Part shown: positions 25,908 through 34,148 of the stretch, one piece after another
Position numbering within the stretch: the first letter of the stretch is position 1
How the letters are laid out: each line of letters opens with the position of its first letter
Source of the DNA: Streptomyces sp. BK340
GTDB taxonomy: Bacteria > Actinomycetota > Actinomycetes > Streptomycetales > Streptomycetaceae
Direction: 5' to 3'
Length of the DNA: 64,000 nt
Assembly (NCBI RefSeq): GCF_007827595.1
Contig: NZ_VISR01000003.1
Span: 577,202 to 641,201, forward strand
Program-made: the position numbers and the translations under genes
The notes under the pieces: model-generated
Databases searched by the model: none
The model's input: the letters and a program-made list of their open reading frames with translations, nothing else
Told to the model about the DNA's origin: nothing

Positions 25908-28900
25908 TCAGCCCACCTCGGCGCGCCGCAGCCGCAGGGTCAGGATCTGGAAGGGCCGCAGGGCGACGCGGACCCCGCCGTCGTCCCGCACGACGGCGTC
26001 CTCCAGGGGCCGCTCCAGCAGGTCGGTGACGTGGGCGCCCGCGAGCGGGAATCCGGTGCGCAGCACACCGCGCGCCCGCCCGCCCCGGGACTCGTAGAGC
26101 CGTACGACGACGTCACCGGAGCGGTCGTCGGCGAGCTTGACCGCCTCGACCGTCACGCCCTCGCCGGCCACCGAGACGACCGGCTCCGGCGCGCCCGCCG
26201 CGTCCGCCACCCGCAGCGGGAGGTTGAGCGCGTAGCCCTCGGCGACCGCGTCCGCGATGTCCGCGCCGGGCAGCAGGGAGTAGGTGAACCGGTGCCGGCC
26301 CTGGTCGGCGCCCGGGTCCGGGACGCGCGGGGCGCGCACCAGGCTCAGGCGGACCGTGGTGGTCGTACTGCCGTCCTCGCGGACCGTGCGGGAGACGTCG
26401 TGGCCGTACGTCGAGTCGTTGAGGACCGCGACGCCGTAGCCGGGCTCGGCGATGTGCACCCAGCGGTGGCCGGAGACCTCGAAACGGGCCGCCTCCCAGC
26501 TGGTGTTGGTGTGGGTGGGACGCTGGACGTGGCCGAACTGGATCTCTGCCGAGGAGTGCGGGGCGCGGACGTCCACCGGGAAGGCGGCCTTGAGGATCTT
26601 CTCGGTCTCGTGCCAGTCGATGTCCGTCTCGATGTCGATCCGGGGACTGCCCGCGCGCACGGTGAGGGTCTGGGTGATCTTCGAGCCCTTGCCGAAGGAG
26701 CGCGTGACGCGGATCGCGCCGACGAGCGGGCCGCCCTCGACCACGGTGACGGAGTCGGCGTCCAGGAGGTCCGTGTACCGGTTCCTGTAGTGCTTGTCGA
26801 TGTCCCAGGCGTCCCAGTAGTTGGGCAGGTCGGTGTGGAGGCGCAGGAGGTTGCCCGGCTCGGCGAGAACCTCGCGGTCCGCCCGCAGGTCGTACACGGA
26901 CGACAGCGTTCCGTCTTCCGCCACCGCCACCCGGACCAGACCGTTGCCGAGGACGCGGCCGCTGACTGTGACCGGCTGCGGGGGTTGCGTGTCCGCGAGG
27001 GGCGCGCTGCCGTTCGCGGGCACGCGCACGTACGCCGGCGCCCCCCCGGGCGTGCGGACCACCTCGGCACGGTCGTACGGGCTGGTGTTGAACACACGTG
27101 TCCCGCCGGTGCCGAGCGCGGCCACCGCCTCGGCGGTCAGCTCCTCCAGCTCCCCCGCCACGCGGGCGTACTCGGCCTCCGCCTCGCGGTGCACCCAGGC
27201 GATGGACGAGCCGGGCAGGATGTCGTGGAACTGGTGCAGCAGGACCGTCTTCCAGAGGCGGTCGAGCTTCTCGTACGGGTAGGTGTAGCCCGGAGCGTGC
27301 AGCGCGGCCGTGGTCGCCCACAACTCGGCCTCGCGCAGCCGGTGTTCGCTGCGCCGGTTGCCCTGCTTGGTGCGGGCCTGGGAGGTGTAGGTGGCGCGGT
27401 GCAGCTCCAGGTACAGCTCGCCGACCCAGACCGGGGCGTCGGGGTACTCGGCGCGGGCCTTCGCGAAGAACGCGTCGGGGTGTTCGATCTCGACCTTCGG
27501 GGAACCCTCCAGGTCCCTCAGCCGCCGGGCCCGCTCCATGATCTCGCGGGTGGGGCCGCCACCGCCGTCGCCCCAGCCGAAGGGGGCCAGGGAGCGCGTG
27601 GCGCCGCCCTTCTCGCTGTAGTTACGGACCGCGCGGGCCATCTCCTCGCCGCTGAAGCGTGCGTTGTAGGTGTCGACCGGCGGGAAGTGGGTGAAGATCC
27701 GGGTGCCGTCGATTCCCTCCCACCAGAAGGTGTGGTGGGGGAACTTGTTGGTCTGGTTCCAGGAGATCTTCTGGGTCAGGAACCAGTCGTTGCCGGCGAG
27801 CCTGGCCAGCTGCGGGTAGGCGGCGGTGTAGCCGAAGGAGTCGGGCAGCCACACGCCCTTGGTCTCCACGCCGAAGTGCTCCATGAAGAAGCGCTTGCCG
27901 TGGACGAGCTGGCGGGCGAGGGCCTCGCCGCCGGGCAGATTGCCGTCGGCCTCCACCCACATGCCGCCGACCGGTGCCCACTGGCCCTTCTTGACGGACT
28001 CCTGGATGCGGGCCCACACCTGCGGGTAGTTGTCACGCACCCACTCGTACTGCTGGGCCTGCGAGCAGGCGAAGACGAACTCCTCGTACTCGTCGGCCAG
28101 GGCGGTCACGTTGGAGAAGGTGCGGGACGTCTTGCGCCTGGTCTCGCGGATCGGCCACAGCCATGCCGAGTCGATGTGGGCGTGGCCGACTCCGGAGATG
28201 AGGTGCGCACTCGCGTTCGCGGGCTTGGACAGGGCCGGCCCCAGCGCCTCGCGCACGGCGGTGGCCGAGCCGGAGACGTCGTCCAGGTCGAGGAGGTCCA
28301 TGGCCCGGTCGAGTGCGTGCATGATCTCGTGCCGGCGCGGGTCGTGCTCGCCCAGCTGCAGCATCAGTTCGCTCAGCACCTGGACGTCGAGGTCGAGGTG
28401 CCAGACCTCCTCGTCGAGGACGGCGATGTCGGCGCGGCGGAAGGTGTACAGGGGACGGTCGCCCGCCGTGAGGACATCGCCGAGCGGGGTCGGGCCCGCG
28501 AAGTCATTGGCGAGGATGTCCGGGTTCGAGGCCGCCTCGACCAGGTAGTCCACCGTCTCACCGCCCGCCGCCGGACTGGCGATCGGCACGTACTGGTTGA
28601 GCGGGTTGACGGCCTTCAGCGGCGTGCCGTTCGTCAGATGGACGAGCGCCTCGGCCTGGTTGCCCGGCCAGTCGCCCACGAAGCCGAGGTCGATGACGGC
28701 CTCGACGCGCCGGCCCGCGAATCCGGCGGGCACCCGGCCGCGCATCCGGAACCAGGTCGTGCCCCAGGGCGGTCCCCACGGGGTGTCCGGCGCGAAGGGC
28801 TCGTACGGCGCGGCCGCGGCCTCCTCGAAGGAGACCGGCTCTCCCGGTGCCTGCCAGGACTCCACTTCGAGGGGAACGGTGGCCGCGTAGATCGCGGGCT

Positions 28901-28961
28901 TGATGCGCTGGTGGTGGAGCCGCTCCACGCGCTCCTCGATCCGGCGGCGTTCATCGTGCAT
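25908..28961 (-). CDS. GH38 alpha-mannosidase, cytosolic
   Basis: ATG 28961 has GGAG upstream; no signal peptide is present. The 1017-residue product is of normal length for bacterial GH38. The zinc motif GHAHIDSAWLWP is near residues 258-270 and the nucleophile motif WLPDSFGYTA has Asp374. GHAHID, KRFFMEHFGVETKGVW and HDILPGSSI are typical of the retaining family. It removes alpha-linked mannose from oligosaccharides in the cell. Its neighbours (alpha-fucosidase and GH4 enzyme) imply turnover of a complex glycan. A palindromic site lies 27 bp upstream. Confidence 0.95.
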   Translation of the reverse strand: MHDERRRIEERVERLHHQRIKPAIYAATVPLEVESWQAPGEPVSFEEAAAAPYEPFAPDTPWGPPWGTTWFRMRGRVPAGFAGRRVEAVIDLGFVGDWPGNQAEALVHLTNGTPLKAVNPLNQYVPIASPAAGGETVDYLVEAASNPDILANDFAGPTPLGDVLTAGDRPLYTFRRADIAVLDEEVWHLDLDVQVLSELMLQLGEHDPRRHEIMHALDRAMDLLDLDDVSGSATAVREALGPALSKPANASAHLISGVGHAHIDSAWLWPIRETRRKTSRTFSNVTALADEYEEFVFACSQAQQYEWVRDNYPQVWARIQESVKKGQWAPVGGMWVEADGNLPGGEALARQLVHGKRFFMEHFGVETKGVWLPDSFGYTAAYPQLARLAGNDWFLTQKISWNQTNKFPHHTFWWEGIDGTRIFTHFPPVDTYNARFSGEEMARAVRNYSEKGGATRSLAPFGWGDGGGGPTREIMERARRLRDLEGSPKVEIEHPDAFFAKARAEYPDAPVWVGELYLELHRATYTSQARTKQGNRRSEHRLREAELWATTAALHAPGYTYPYEKLDRLWKTVLLHQFHDILPGSSIAWVHREAEAEYARVAGELEELTAEAVAALGTGGTRVFNTSPYDRAEVVRTPGGAPAYVRVPANGSAPLADTQPPQPVTVSGRVLGNGLVRVAVAEDGTLSSVYDLRADREVLAEPGNLLRLHTDLPNYWDAWDIDKHYRNRYTDLLDADSVTVVEGGPLVGAIRVTRSFGKGSKITQTLTVRAGSPRIDIETDIDWHETEKILKAAFPVDVRAPHSSAEIQFGHVQRPTHTNTSWEAARFEVSGHRWVHIAEPGYGVAVLNDSTYGHDVSRTVREDGSTTTTVRLSLVRAPRVPDPGADQGRHRFTYSLLPGADIADAVAEGYALNLPLRVADAAGAPEPVVSVAGEGVTVEAVKLADDRSGDVVVRLYESRGGRARGVLRTGFPLAGAHVTDLLERPLEDAVVRDDGGVRVALRPFQILTLRLRRAEVG

Positions 28962-28985
28962 GGAAGTCTCCAGGAAGCGGGGAGG

Positions 28986-28997
28986 GAAAGCGCTTAC
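28986..28997. promoter_or_regulatory. LacI-like palindrome before GH38 gene
   Basis: GGAAAGCGCTTACC contains the perfect palindrome AAGCGCTT (28988-28995), a common core of LacI-family sites. It overlaps the last codons of the GH4 gene and is 27 bp before the GH38 start, so the GH38-GH29 pair may have its own regulated promoter. Confidence 0.4.
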
Positions 28998-30331
28998 CCA
29001 AGATACGCCAGGCCCGGATGGACCTGGGTGTAGCCCTCGACCAGCCTGCGGGCCACGTTCACGGAGTCGACCAACGGGTGCAGCGCGAACGCCTTCACGG
29101 CCGTGGCGCGCGAACCCGACTCGGCGGCGGCGAGCACCTCGCGCTCGACCGCCTTGACCGCGCACACCAGACCGGCGGCGTGGCCGGGCAGCGGATCGAC
29201 GGCGACCGGGTGGGCCCCGTTGGCGTCGACCAGGCACGGCACCTCGATGACGGCGTCCGGGTCGAGGACCGACAGGGTGCCCTGGTTGCGGACGTTGAGG
29301 ATCAGGGTGGTGCGCTCGTCCCGGGCGATGGCCCGCATCAGGGCGAGGGCCACCTTCTCGTAGCCGCCGGAGAGGTCGTCGGCGTCGCGTTCACCGGCAC
29401 CGGCCGTCTCCCGGGCCTCGGCCATGTAGGTCGCCTCGCGTTCGGCGCGGGTGCGGTCCCAGGCGTCGAGGGCGGAGACGTCCGCGCGCCGGGCCTCCTC
29501 GTAGAACCGCGCCTGCTGGTCGCGCAGGAAGGCGCCGCGGGTCTGCTCGGCCTGCTGGTAGGCGCGTACGGCCTCACGGCTGAAGTAGTAGTAGTGCAGG
29601 TACTCGTTGGGGATCGCGCCGAGGGACCGCAGCCAGTCGGTGCCGAAGAGCTTGCCCTCCTCGAAGGAGCCGAGCAGACCGGGGTCGGCGAGCAGGCGCG
29701 GGAGTTCGTCGCGGCCCGCGATGCGCAGGCCGCGTACCCAGCCGAGGTGGTTGAGGCCGGCGTAGTCGATCCACGCCTCGTTCGGGTCGGCGCCGAGGAC
29801 CCGGGCGATACGGCGGCCGAGGCCGACCGGCGAGTCACAGATACCGATGACCCGGTCGCCGAGGTGCCGGGACATGGCCTCGGTGACCAGTCCCGCCGGG
29901 TTGGTGAAGTTGATGACCCAGGCGTCGGGCGCCAGGCGGGCCACCCGCTGCGCGATGTCGACGGCGACCGGCACCGTCCGCAGACCGTAGGCGATCCCGC
30001 CGGCACCGACCGTCTCCTGGCCGAGGACGCCCTCCGCGAGGGCCACCCGCTCGTCGTTCGCCCTGCCCTCCAGGCCGCCGACGCGGATCGCGGAGAAGAC
30101 GAAGTCGGCGCCGCGCAGGGCCTCGTCGAGGTCGGTGGTGGCGGTCACGCGGGGGGCGTCGGCGACGGCCGACGCCTGTTCCTCCAGCACCCGGGTGACC
30201 GCGTACAGCCGGCTGTCGTCCAGGTCGTGCAGGACGACCTCGGTGACCCGCCCCTCGGCACGGTCGGTCAGCAGCGCCCCGTACACGAGCGGCACCCGGA
30301 ATCCGCCGCCGCCCAGAATCGTCAGCTTCAC
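28994..30331 (-). CDS. GH4 6-phospho-beta-glucosidase-like enzyme
   Basis: The 445-residue protein starts at GTG 30331, overlapping the DeoR stop by 4 bp. It has the GH4 NAD-binding start (MKLTILGGGGFRVPLV), the metal/substrate motifs INFTNPAGLVTE and GICDSPVGLGRR, and GLNHLGW. GH4 enzymes use NAD+ and a divalent metal in a redox-elimination mechanism. The closest group hydrolyses 6-phospho-beta-glucosides, although some members act on unphosphorylated sugars. There is no PTS gene nearby to make a phosphorylated substrate, so the substrate is uncertain. Confidence 0.9.
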   Translation of the reverse strand: MKLTILGGGGFRVPLVYGALLTDRAEGRVTEVVLHDLDDSRLYAVTRVLEEQASAVADAPRVTATTDLDEALRGADFVFSAIRVGGLEGRANDERVALAEGVLGQETVGAGGIAYGLRTVPVAVDIAQRVARLAPDAWVINFTNPAGLVTEAMSRHLGDRVIGICDSPVGLGRRIARVLGADPNEAWIDYAGLNHLGWVRGLRIAGRDELPRLLADPGLLGSFEEGKLFGTDWLRSLGAIPNEYLHYYYFSREAVRAYQQAEQTRGAFLRDQQARFYEEARRADVSALDAWDRTRAEREATYMAEARETAGAGERDADDLSGGYEKVALALMRAIARDERTTLILNVRNQGTLSVLDPDAVIEVPCLVDANGAHPVAVDPLPGHAAGLVCAVKAVEREVLAAAESGSRATAVKAFALHPLVDSVNVARRLVEGYTQVHPGLAYLG

Positions 30332-31119
30332 GTCTGCACCCTTCCCGCCAGGACCACTTCGACGCCCGCCTCCGCCAGTGCGGAGCGGGTCACCGGGTCG
30401 ACCGGCGCGTTCGTCACCACCACGTCCAGGTCCTCGGGACCGCAGACCTTCGCCATCCCCGTGCCCGGGAACTTCGCCGCGTCGGCGAGCAGCACGACCC
30501 GGTCACCCGCCTTGATCATGGCGCGCTTGACCGGCACCTCGACGACCGTCGTGTCCATCACCTGCCCGCCCGGGCGTACTCCGCTGGTGCCGAGGAAGAG
30601 CCAGTCGGCGTGCAGTTGGCGCAGGTTGTCCTCGGTGAGGAAGCCGACCAGGGAGCGGTACTCGCGGCGGACCATGCCGCCGAGCAGCACCAGTTCGATG
30701 CCCTCGTCGTCGGCCAGCTCCTCGTAGACCACCAGGTTGCTGGTGATCACGGTGAGTCTGCGGCCGTGCAGCTGGCGGGCGAGCCGGTAGGCGGTGGTGC
30801 CGATGTCGAGCAGCACCGACTGACCGTCCTCCACCATCGCCGCCGCACGCGCCGCTATGGCGTCCTTCTCGGCCACGCGCATCTCGGCGACCTCGGCGAA
30901 GGGCTGGTCGCCCTCCTCCGCGACCGCGCCGCCGTGCACCCGGGTGAGCAGGCCGTCCTCCTCCAGTTTGACCAGGTCGCGCCTGATCGTGGCGGGGCTG
31001 ACGCCCAGCTGTTCGGAGAGGTCGGTCACGGCCGCGGGGCCGCCGGAGCGCAGGGCCCGCAGGATGAGTCGGTGTCGTCGTTCCGCCAGCACGGCATGAA
31101 CACTACTCGTCATCTTCAA
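30328..31119 (-). CDS. DeoR/GlpR-family sugar-sensing repressor
   Basis: The 263-residue product begins at ATG 31119 (a second ATG two codons later is possible). The N-terminal DeoR winged helix shows AVTDLSEQLGVSPATIRRDL. The C-terminal DeoRC domain shows LLDIGTTAYRLARQL and VITSNLVVYEEL, which bind phosphosugars. It is translationally coupled to the GH4 gene and likely controls the GH4-GH38-GH29 group in response to a sugar phosphate, which agrees with a phospho-glycosidase in the same unit. Confidence 0.9.
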   Translation of the reverse strand: MKMTSSVHAVLAERRHRLILRALRSGGPAAVTDLSEQLGVSPATIRRDLVKLEEDGLLTRVHGGAVAEEGDQPFAEVAEMRVAEKDAIAARAAAMVEDGQSVLLDIGTTAYRLARQLHGRRLTVITSNLVVYEELADDEGIELVLLGGMVRREYRSLVGFLTEDNLRQLHADWLFLGTSGVRPGGQVMDTTVVEVPVKRAMIKAGDRVVLLADAAKFPGTGMAKVCGPEDLDVVVTNAPVDPVTRSALAEAGVEVVLAGRVQT

Positions 31120-31191
31120 TCAAATCCATGCACGCTTCTGCTCGGGTATTGACCAATCTCCCGCAGCGGCGCACGATTCCGTGCACCGAAA

Positions 31192-32685
31192 TTGAACAGT
31201 TCTGACGAGCAGTTCCGACGACGAGCCGCTCGCCACGCAGCTTCGGCGGCGACGACCCGGTCCGCCGGGCCCGGCCCGCCTCGCGGGGCGCGGTCGCCTC
31301 CGCACCTCGCCCACCTCGTGGGCGACCACCACGTCCACTCCGTCTACAGCCACGACGCCAAGTACACGTTCTCGCAGCAGGCCCAGGCCGCCGCCAAGTA
31401 CGGCCTGGACTGGATGGTGTTCAACGAGCACGCCAACTTCGGGCACGCCCGCTACGGCGCCGCGCTGGAACACCAGGAGATCCTCAAGGCCCGCGCCGAG
31501 AACCCGCGTCAGCTGGTCTTCCAGGGCCTGGAGTGGTACATCCCGGCCGCGGAGCACTGCACGGTGTTCGCCGCCCCCGGCCCCCACGAGGCCGACCTGC
31601 TCACCCGGTTCGAGCTGGCCTACGACGGCAAGCTGCTCGGCTACACCGACGGCGCCCCGGGCAGCCCCGACACCGCCCGCAACGAGGCCCATGCCGTCAA
31701 GGCCATCCAGTGGCTGGCCGAGCAGCGCCGGACCGGCTACGTCGACGACGTCCTGGTCCTCGCCAACCACGCTGCCTTCCCCGGTCGGCGCGACTCGACG
31801 TCGATCCGCGGCGAGTACGAGAACAAGCCGTCCGCCAACTCCTTCGCCGGCTACCCGGCCGACGCCTACCTCACGTACGGCGGCTTCGACTGGGCGACCG
31901 CGACGGTCGGCGGCCTGTGGGACTCGATGCTGGCCGAGGGCCGGCTGTTCTCGATCACCACCAACTCCGACAACCACCGGACCGTCTTCGACACCTGGAA
32001 GAACGGCGACTGGCAGCCCGGCCAGAACTTCGACAACACCGGCAGGCTGCCCGACCCCGTCGACACGGACACTCCGCAGCCCGGCAGCGACTTCTGGCCG
32101 GGAGAGTTCAGCCGCACCCATGTCGGTGTGACCCGCTACGGCTACCGCGCCGTGATGGCGGGCCTGCGCGCGGGCCGCGTCTGGCTGGACCACGGGCATC
32201 TGCTCGACGGACTCGACGTGCGGCTGAAGCGGGACTGCGACTTCGGGCGGGGCGTCACGCTGGGCGGACGGCTGCGTGTCCGCAGGGGTGAGAAGGTCAC
32301 GCTGTATGTGACGGTGACCACCGCCTCCCGGGCCAACCCGCAGGGAATCCTGCCCGAGTTGGCGCACGTGGACGTGATCCGGGGTGCGGTGCGCGGCCCC
32401 CTCGCCGACCGCGACAGCTGGCAGGCGCCCGACACCAAGGTCGTCCGGAGCAAGGACGTCAGCGGTCGCAACGGGACGTACACCCTGCGCATCCCGCTGA
32501 CCGCGGGCGACGAGTCCTTCTACGTGCGCCTGCGCGGCAGCGACGGCCACCGGCACGGCGCCGGATACCTCGGCGCGGCGATCGACCCGTACGGGCCGGT
32601 CACCCACGAGCCCGGAAACGGTGACCCGTGGGCCGATACGTGGTTCTATTCCAACCCCATCTTCGTCGACGTGGCAGGAGTCTGA
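31192..32685 (+). CDS. PHP-domain phosphoesterase-like protein (start uncertain)
   Basis: The frame opens at TTG 31192 and gives 497 residues. The PHP metal motif GDHHVHSVYSHDAKY is at about 44-58, with further metal-binding candidates FNEHANFGHA, LANHAAF and TTNSDNHR, so the core appears intact. Homologues I recall have an export signal before the PHP core. Here the first 43 residues are Arg/Ala/Pro-rich and do not form one, so the true start may be GTG 31318 or the leader is damaged. The stop overlaps the ATG of a secreted protein gene (TGATG). The substrate is unknown. Confidence 0.75.
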   Translation: MNSSDEQFRRRAARHAASAATTRSAGPGPPRGARSPPHLAHLVGDHHVHSVYSHDAKYTFSQQAQAAAKYGLDWMVFNEHANFGHARYGAALEHQEILKARAENPRQLVFQGLEWYIPAAEHCTVFAAPGPHEADLLTRFELAYDGKLLGYTDGAPGSPDTARNEAHAVKAIQWLAEQRRTGYVDDVLVLANHAAFPGRRDSTSIRGEYENKPSANSFAGYPADAYLTYGGFDWATATVGGLWDSMLAEGRLFSITTNSDNHRTVFDTWKNGDWQPGQNFDNTGRLPDPVDTDTPQPGSDFWPGEFSRTHVGVTRYGYRAVMAGLRAGRVWLDHGHLLDGLDVRLKRDCDFGRGVTLGGRLRVRRGEKVTLYVTVTTASRANPQGILPELAHVDVIRGAVRGPLADRDSWQAPDTKVVRSKDVSGRNGTYTLRIPLTAGDESFYVRLRGSDGHRHGAGYLGAAIDPYGPVTHEPGNGDPWADTWFYSNPIFVDVAGV

Positions 32686-33527
32686 TGAGACGTCATCTCC
32701 TCACCCTCACCGCCTTATTGGGCACGCTGGCCCTCGGCGCCCCGAGCGCCTCCGCGGCCGAGGGCCCCCAGTGGACGCACACCGGGACGTCGTACACCGA
32801 CACCCTCGGCGGCGGTCAGGGGCTCGCGAGCCGGGCGGACGGTTCGCTGCTGCACCGCGGTCTGCTGGACATCCCGCTGGACCTGCGGATCAAGGGCTGG
32901 AACCACGTGGGCGACCCGGACATCGCGCGCGGCTACGTCTTCGACGCCTACCAGGGCGCCGACTCGGCCACGTCGAAGATGTACGCGGTCACGACGCCCT
33001 CCGGGAAGCGGTACGACTACGTGCACCGGCTGGATCCCGGCGAGAGGGTGAACAACTCCTTCGCGACCGTCTCGCCCGACGGCCAGTGGCTGGTGTCGGG
33101 CGAGTGGGGCGACCAGAACCGGCTCCAGGTGTTCCCTGCGCCCCTGATCAACCCGGCCACGCCGGCCACCGGCGGCTCGCTGGCGCAGGCCGGGCAGATC
33201 AGCCTGGACAAGCCGGTACGGGACATCCAGGGCTGTGACTTCGTCACCGCCACCCGGCTGGTGTGTGCCTCGGACGACGCCTCCGGCACGCTCTTCCCGC
33301 AGAGCAGGCCGCTGCTCCGGGTCGACCTGCCGCACCCGCTGGACGGCAAGCCGGTCACCGGCACGGTGACCGGCCTCTTCGGGCTGGAGCAGAAGAGCGT
33401 GTGCACCGGCACGTTCGAGGCGGAGGGCGTCGACTACGACCCGGGCAGCGGCACGCTGCGGGCCGAGGTGATCCCGCCGGGCGTGTGCGCGATCGCGACG
33501 ACCGTGTACGCGTACCGGCAGCAGTAA
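32685..33527 (+). CDS. Secreted hypothetical protein coupled to PHP protein
   Basis: ATG 32685 overlaps the PHP stop codon and starts a clean Sec signal peptide (MRRHLLTLTALLGTLALGAP, cleavage near ASA, about residue 24). The mature part, about 256 residues, looks like a beta-propeller or phytase-like fold with repeated short strands and a late cysteine pair (SVCTGTF, GVCAIAT). No catalytic motif was recognised. Translational coupling suggests that it acts with the PHP protein, probably at the cell surface. Confidence 0.8.
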   Translation: MRRHLLTLTALLGTLALGAPSASAAEGPQWTHTGTSYTDTLGGGQGLASRADGSLLHRGLLDIPLDLRIKGWNHVGDPDIARGYVFDAYQGADSATSKMYAVTTPSGKRYDYVHRLDPGERVNNSFATVSPDGQWLVSGEWGDQNRLQVFPAPLINPATPATGGSLAQAGQISLDKPVRDIQGCDFVTATRLVCASDDASGTLFPQSRPLLRVDLPHPLDGKPVTGTVTGLFGLEQKSVCTGTFEAEGVDYDPGSGTLRAEVIPPGVCAIATTVYAYRQQ

Positions 33528-33531
33528 CCGC

Positions 33532-33849
33532 TCACGCGTAGAAGCGGGAGAGACTCTGCAGGACGGCGGCGGGCTTCCCGCCGCCGTCGCTCTCCACCGT
33601 GCCGTCGACGGCGATCCGCACCCCGCCCGGCACCTCCTCGACGGAGGCGAGCCGCGCGGCGAGCCGGATGCGCGAGCCCGCCTTCACCGGAGCGGGGAAA
33701 CGCACCCTGTTCAGCCCGTAGTTGACCTTCGTGGTCACGCCCTGGACGTCCCGCAGTTCGGTGAAGAGCGGGACGAACAGGGAGAGGGTGAGGTAGCCGT
33801 GGGCGATCGGGGCGCCGAACGGGCCCTTCTCGGCACGTTCGCGGTCCAC
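33532..33849 (-). pseudogene. C-terminal remnant of MaoC-type acyl dehydratase
   Basis: From Val at 33849 to TGA at 33532, the minus strand encodes 105 residues matching the second half of a MaoC/hot-dog enoyl hydratase: RERAEKGPFGAPIAHGYLTL, then NYGLNRVRFPAPVKAGSRI and a normal C-terminus. The first half of the enzyme, including its start, is missing. Immediately upstream, in a different frame, lies the tail of an acyl-CoA synthetase. No intact start with a ribosome site serves this part, so it is probably non-functional. Confidence 0.8.
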
Positions 33850-33850
33850 A

Positions 33851-34078
33851 GTGCTCGCGCACCCGGGGCTTGAGCAGCTTTCGGGAGGCGGTGCGCGGAA
33901 GTTCGTCCGCGACCACCGGCGATTTGGGGATCTTGTACTTGGCGAGCCGGCCGGCCGGCGAGGCCGGCACCTCGTCCGGGTCGAGGTCCACGCCCGCCTC
34001 GGGGACGACGACCGCGCGGGGCACCTCGCCCCACCTGTCGTCCGGGACACCGATGACCGCGCGAACCCTCGCCGTCAT
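33851..34078 (-). pseudogene. C-terminal remnant of AMP-forming acyl-CoA synthetase
   Basis: The minus-strand frame from about 34078 to 33851 encodes the hinge-distal C-terminal domain of an acyl-CoA ligase: VIGVPDDRWGEVPRAVVVP, KYKIPKSPVVADELPRTASR and then the catalytic Lys region KLLKPRVRE. The large N-terminal domain is absent. The frame runs out of homology exactly where the MaoC remnant starts in another frame, so a deletion has fused the tails of two genes. Confidence 0.8.
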
Positions 34079-34148
34079 CGGCGAAGTCCCCGTGCCGTGG
34101 GGCTCCGGCACGGGGATGTTCACGAGCGGGCGAACTCCGCCGCGGGGG

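Noticed and set aside
24321..29033. A 4.7-kb open frame on the plus strand, opposite the fucosidase and alpha-mannosidase genes
   Set aside because: It is rich in Val/Gly/Arg/Asp with no motif, has no ribosome site, and is the usual GC-rich shadow of well-supported minus-strand enzymes.
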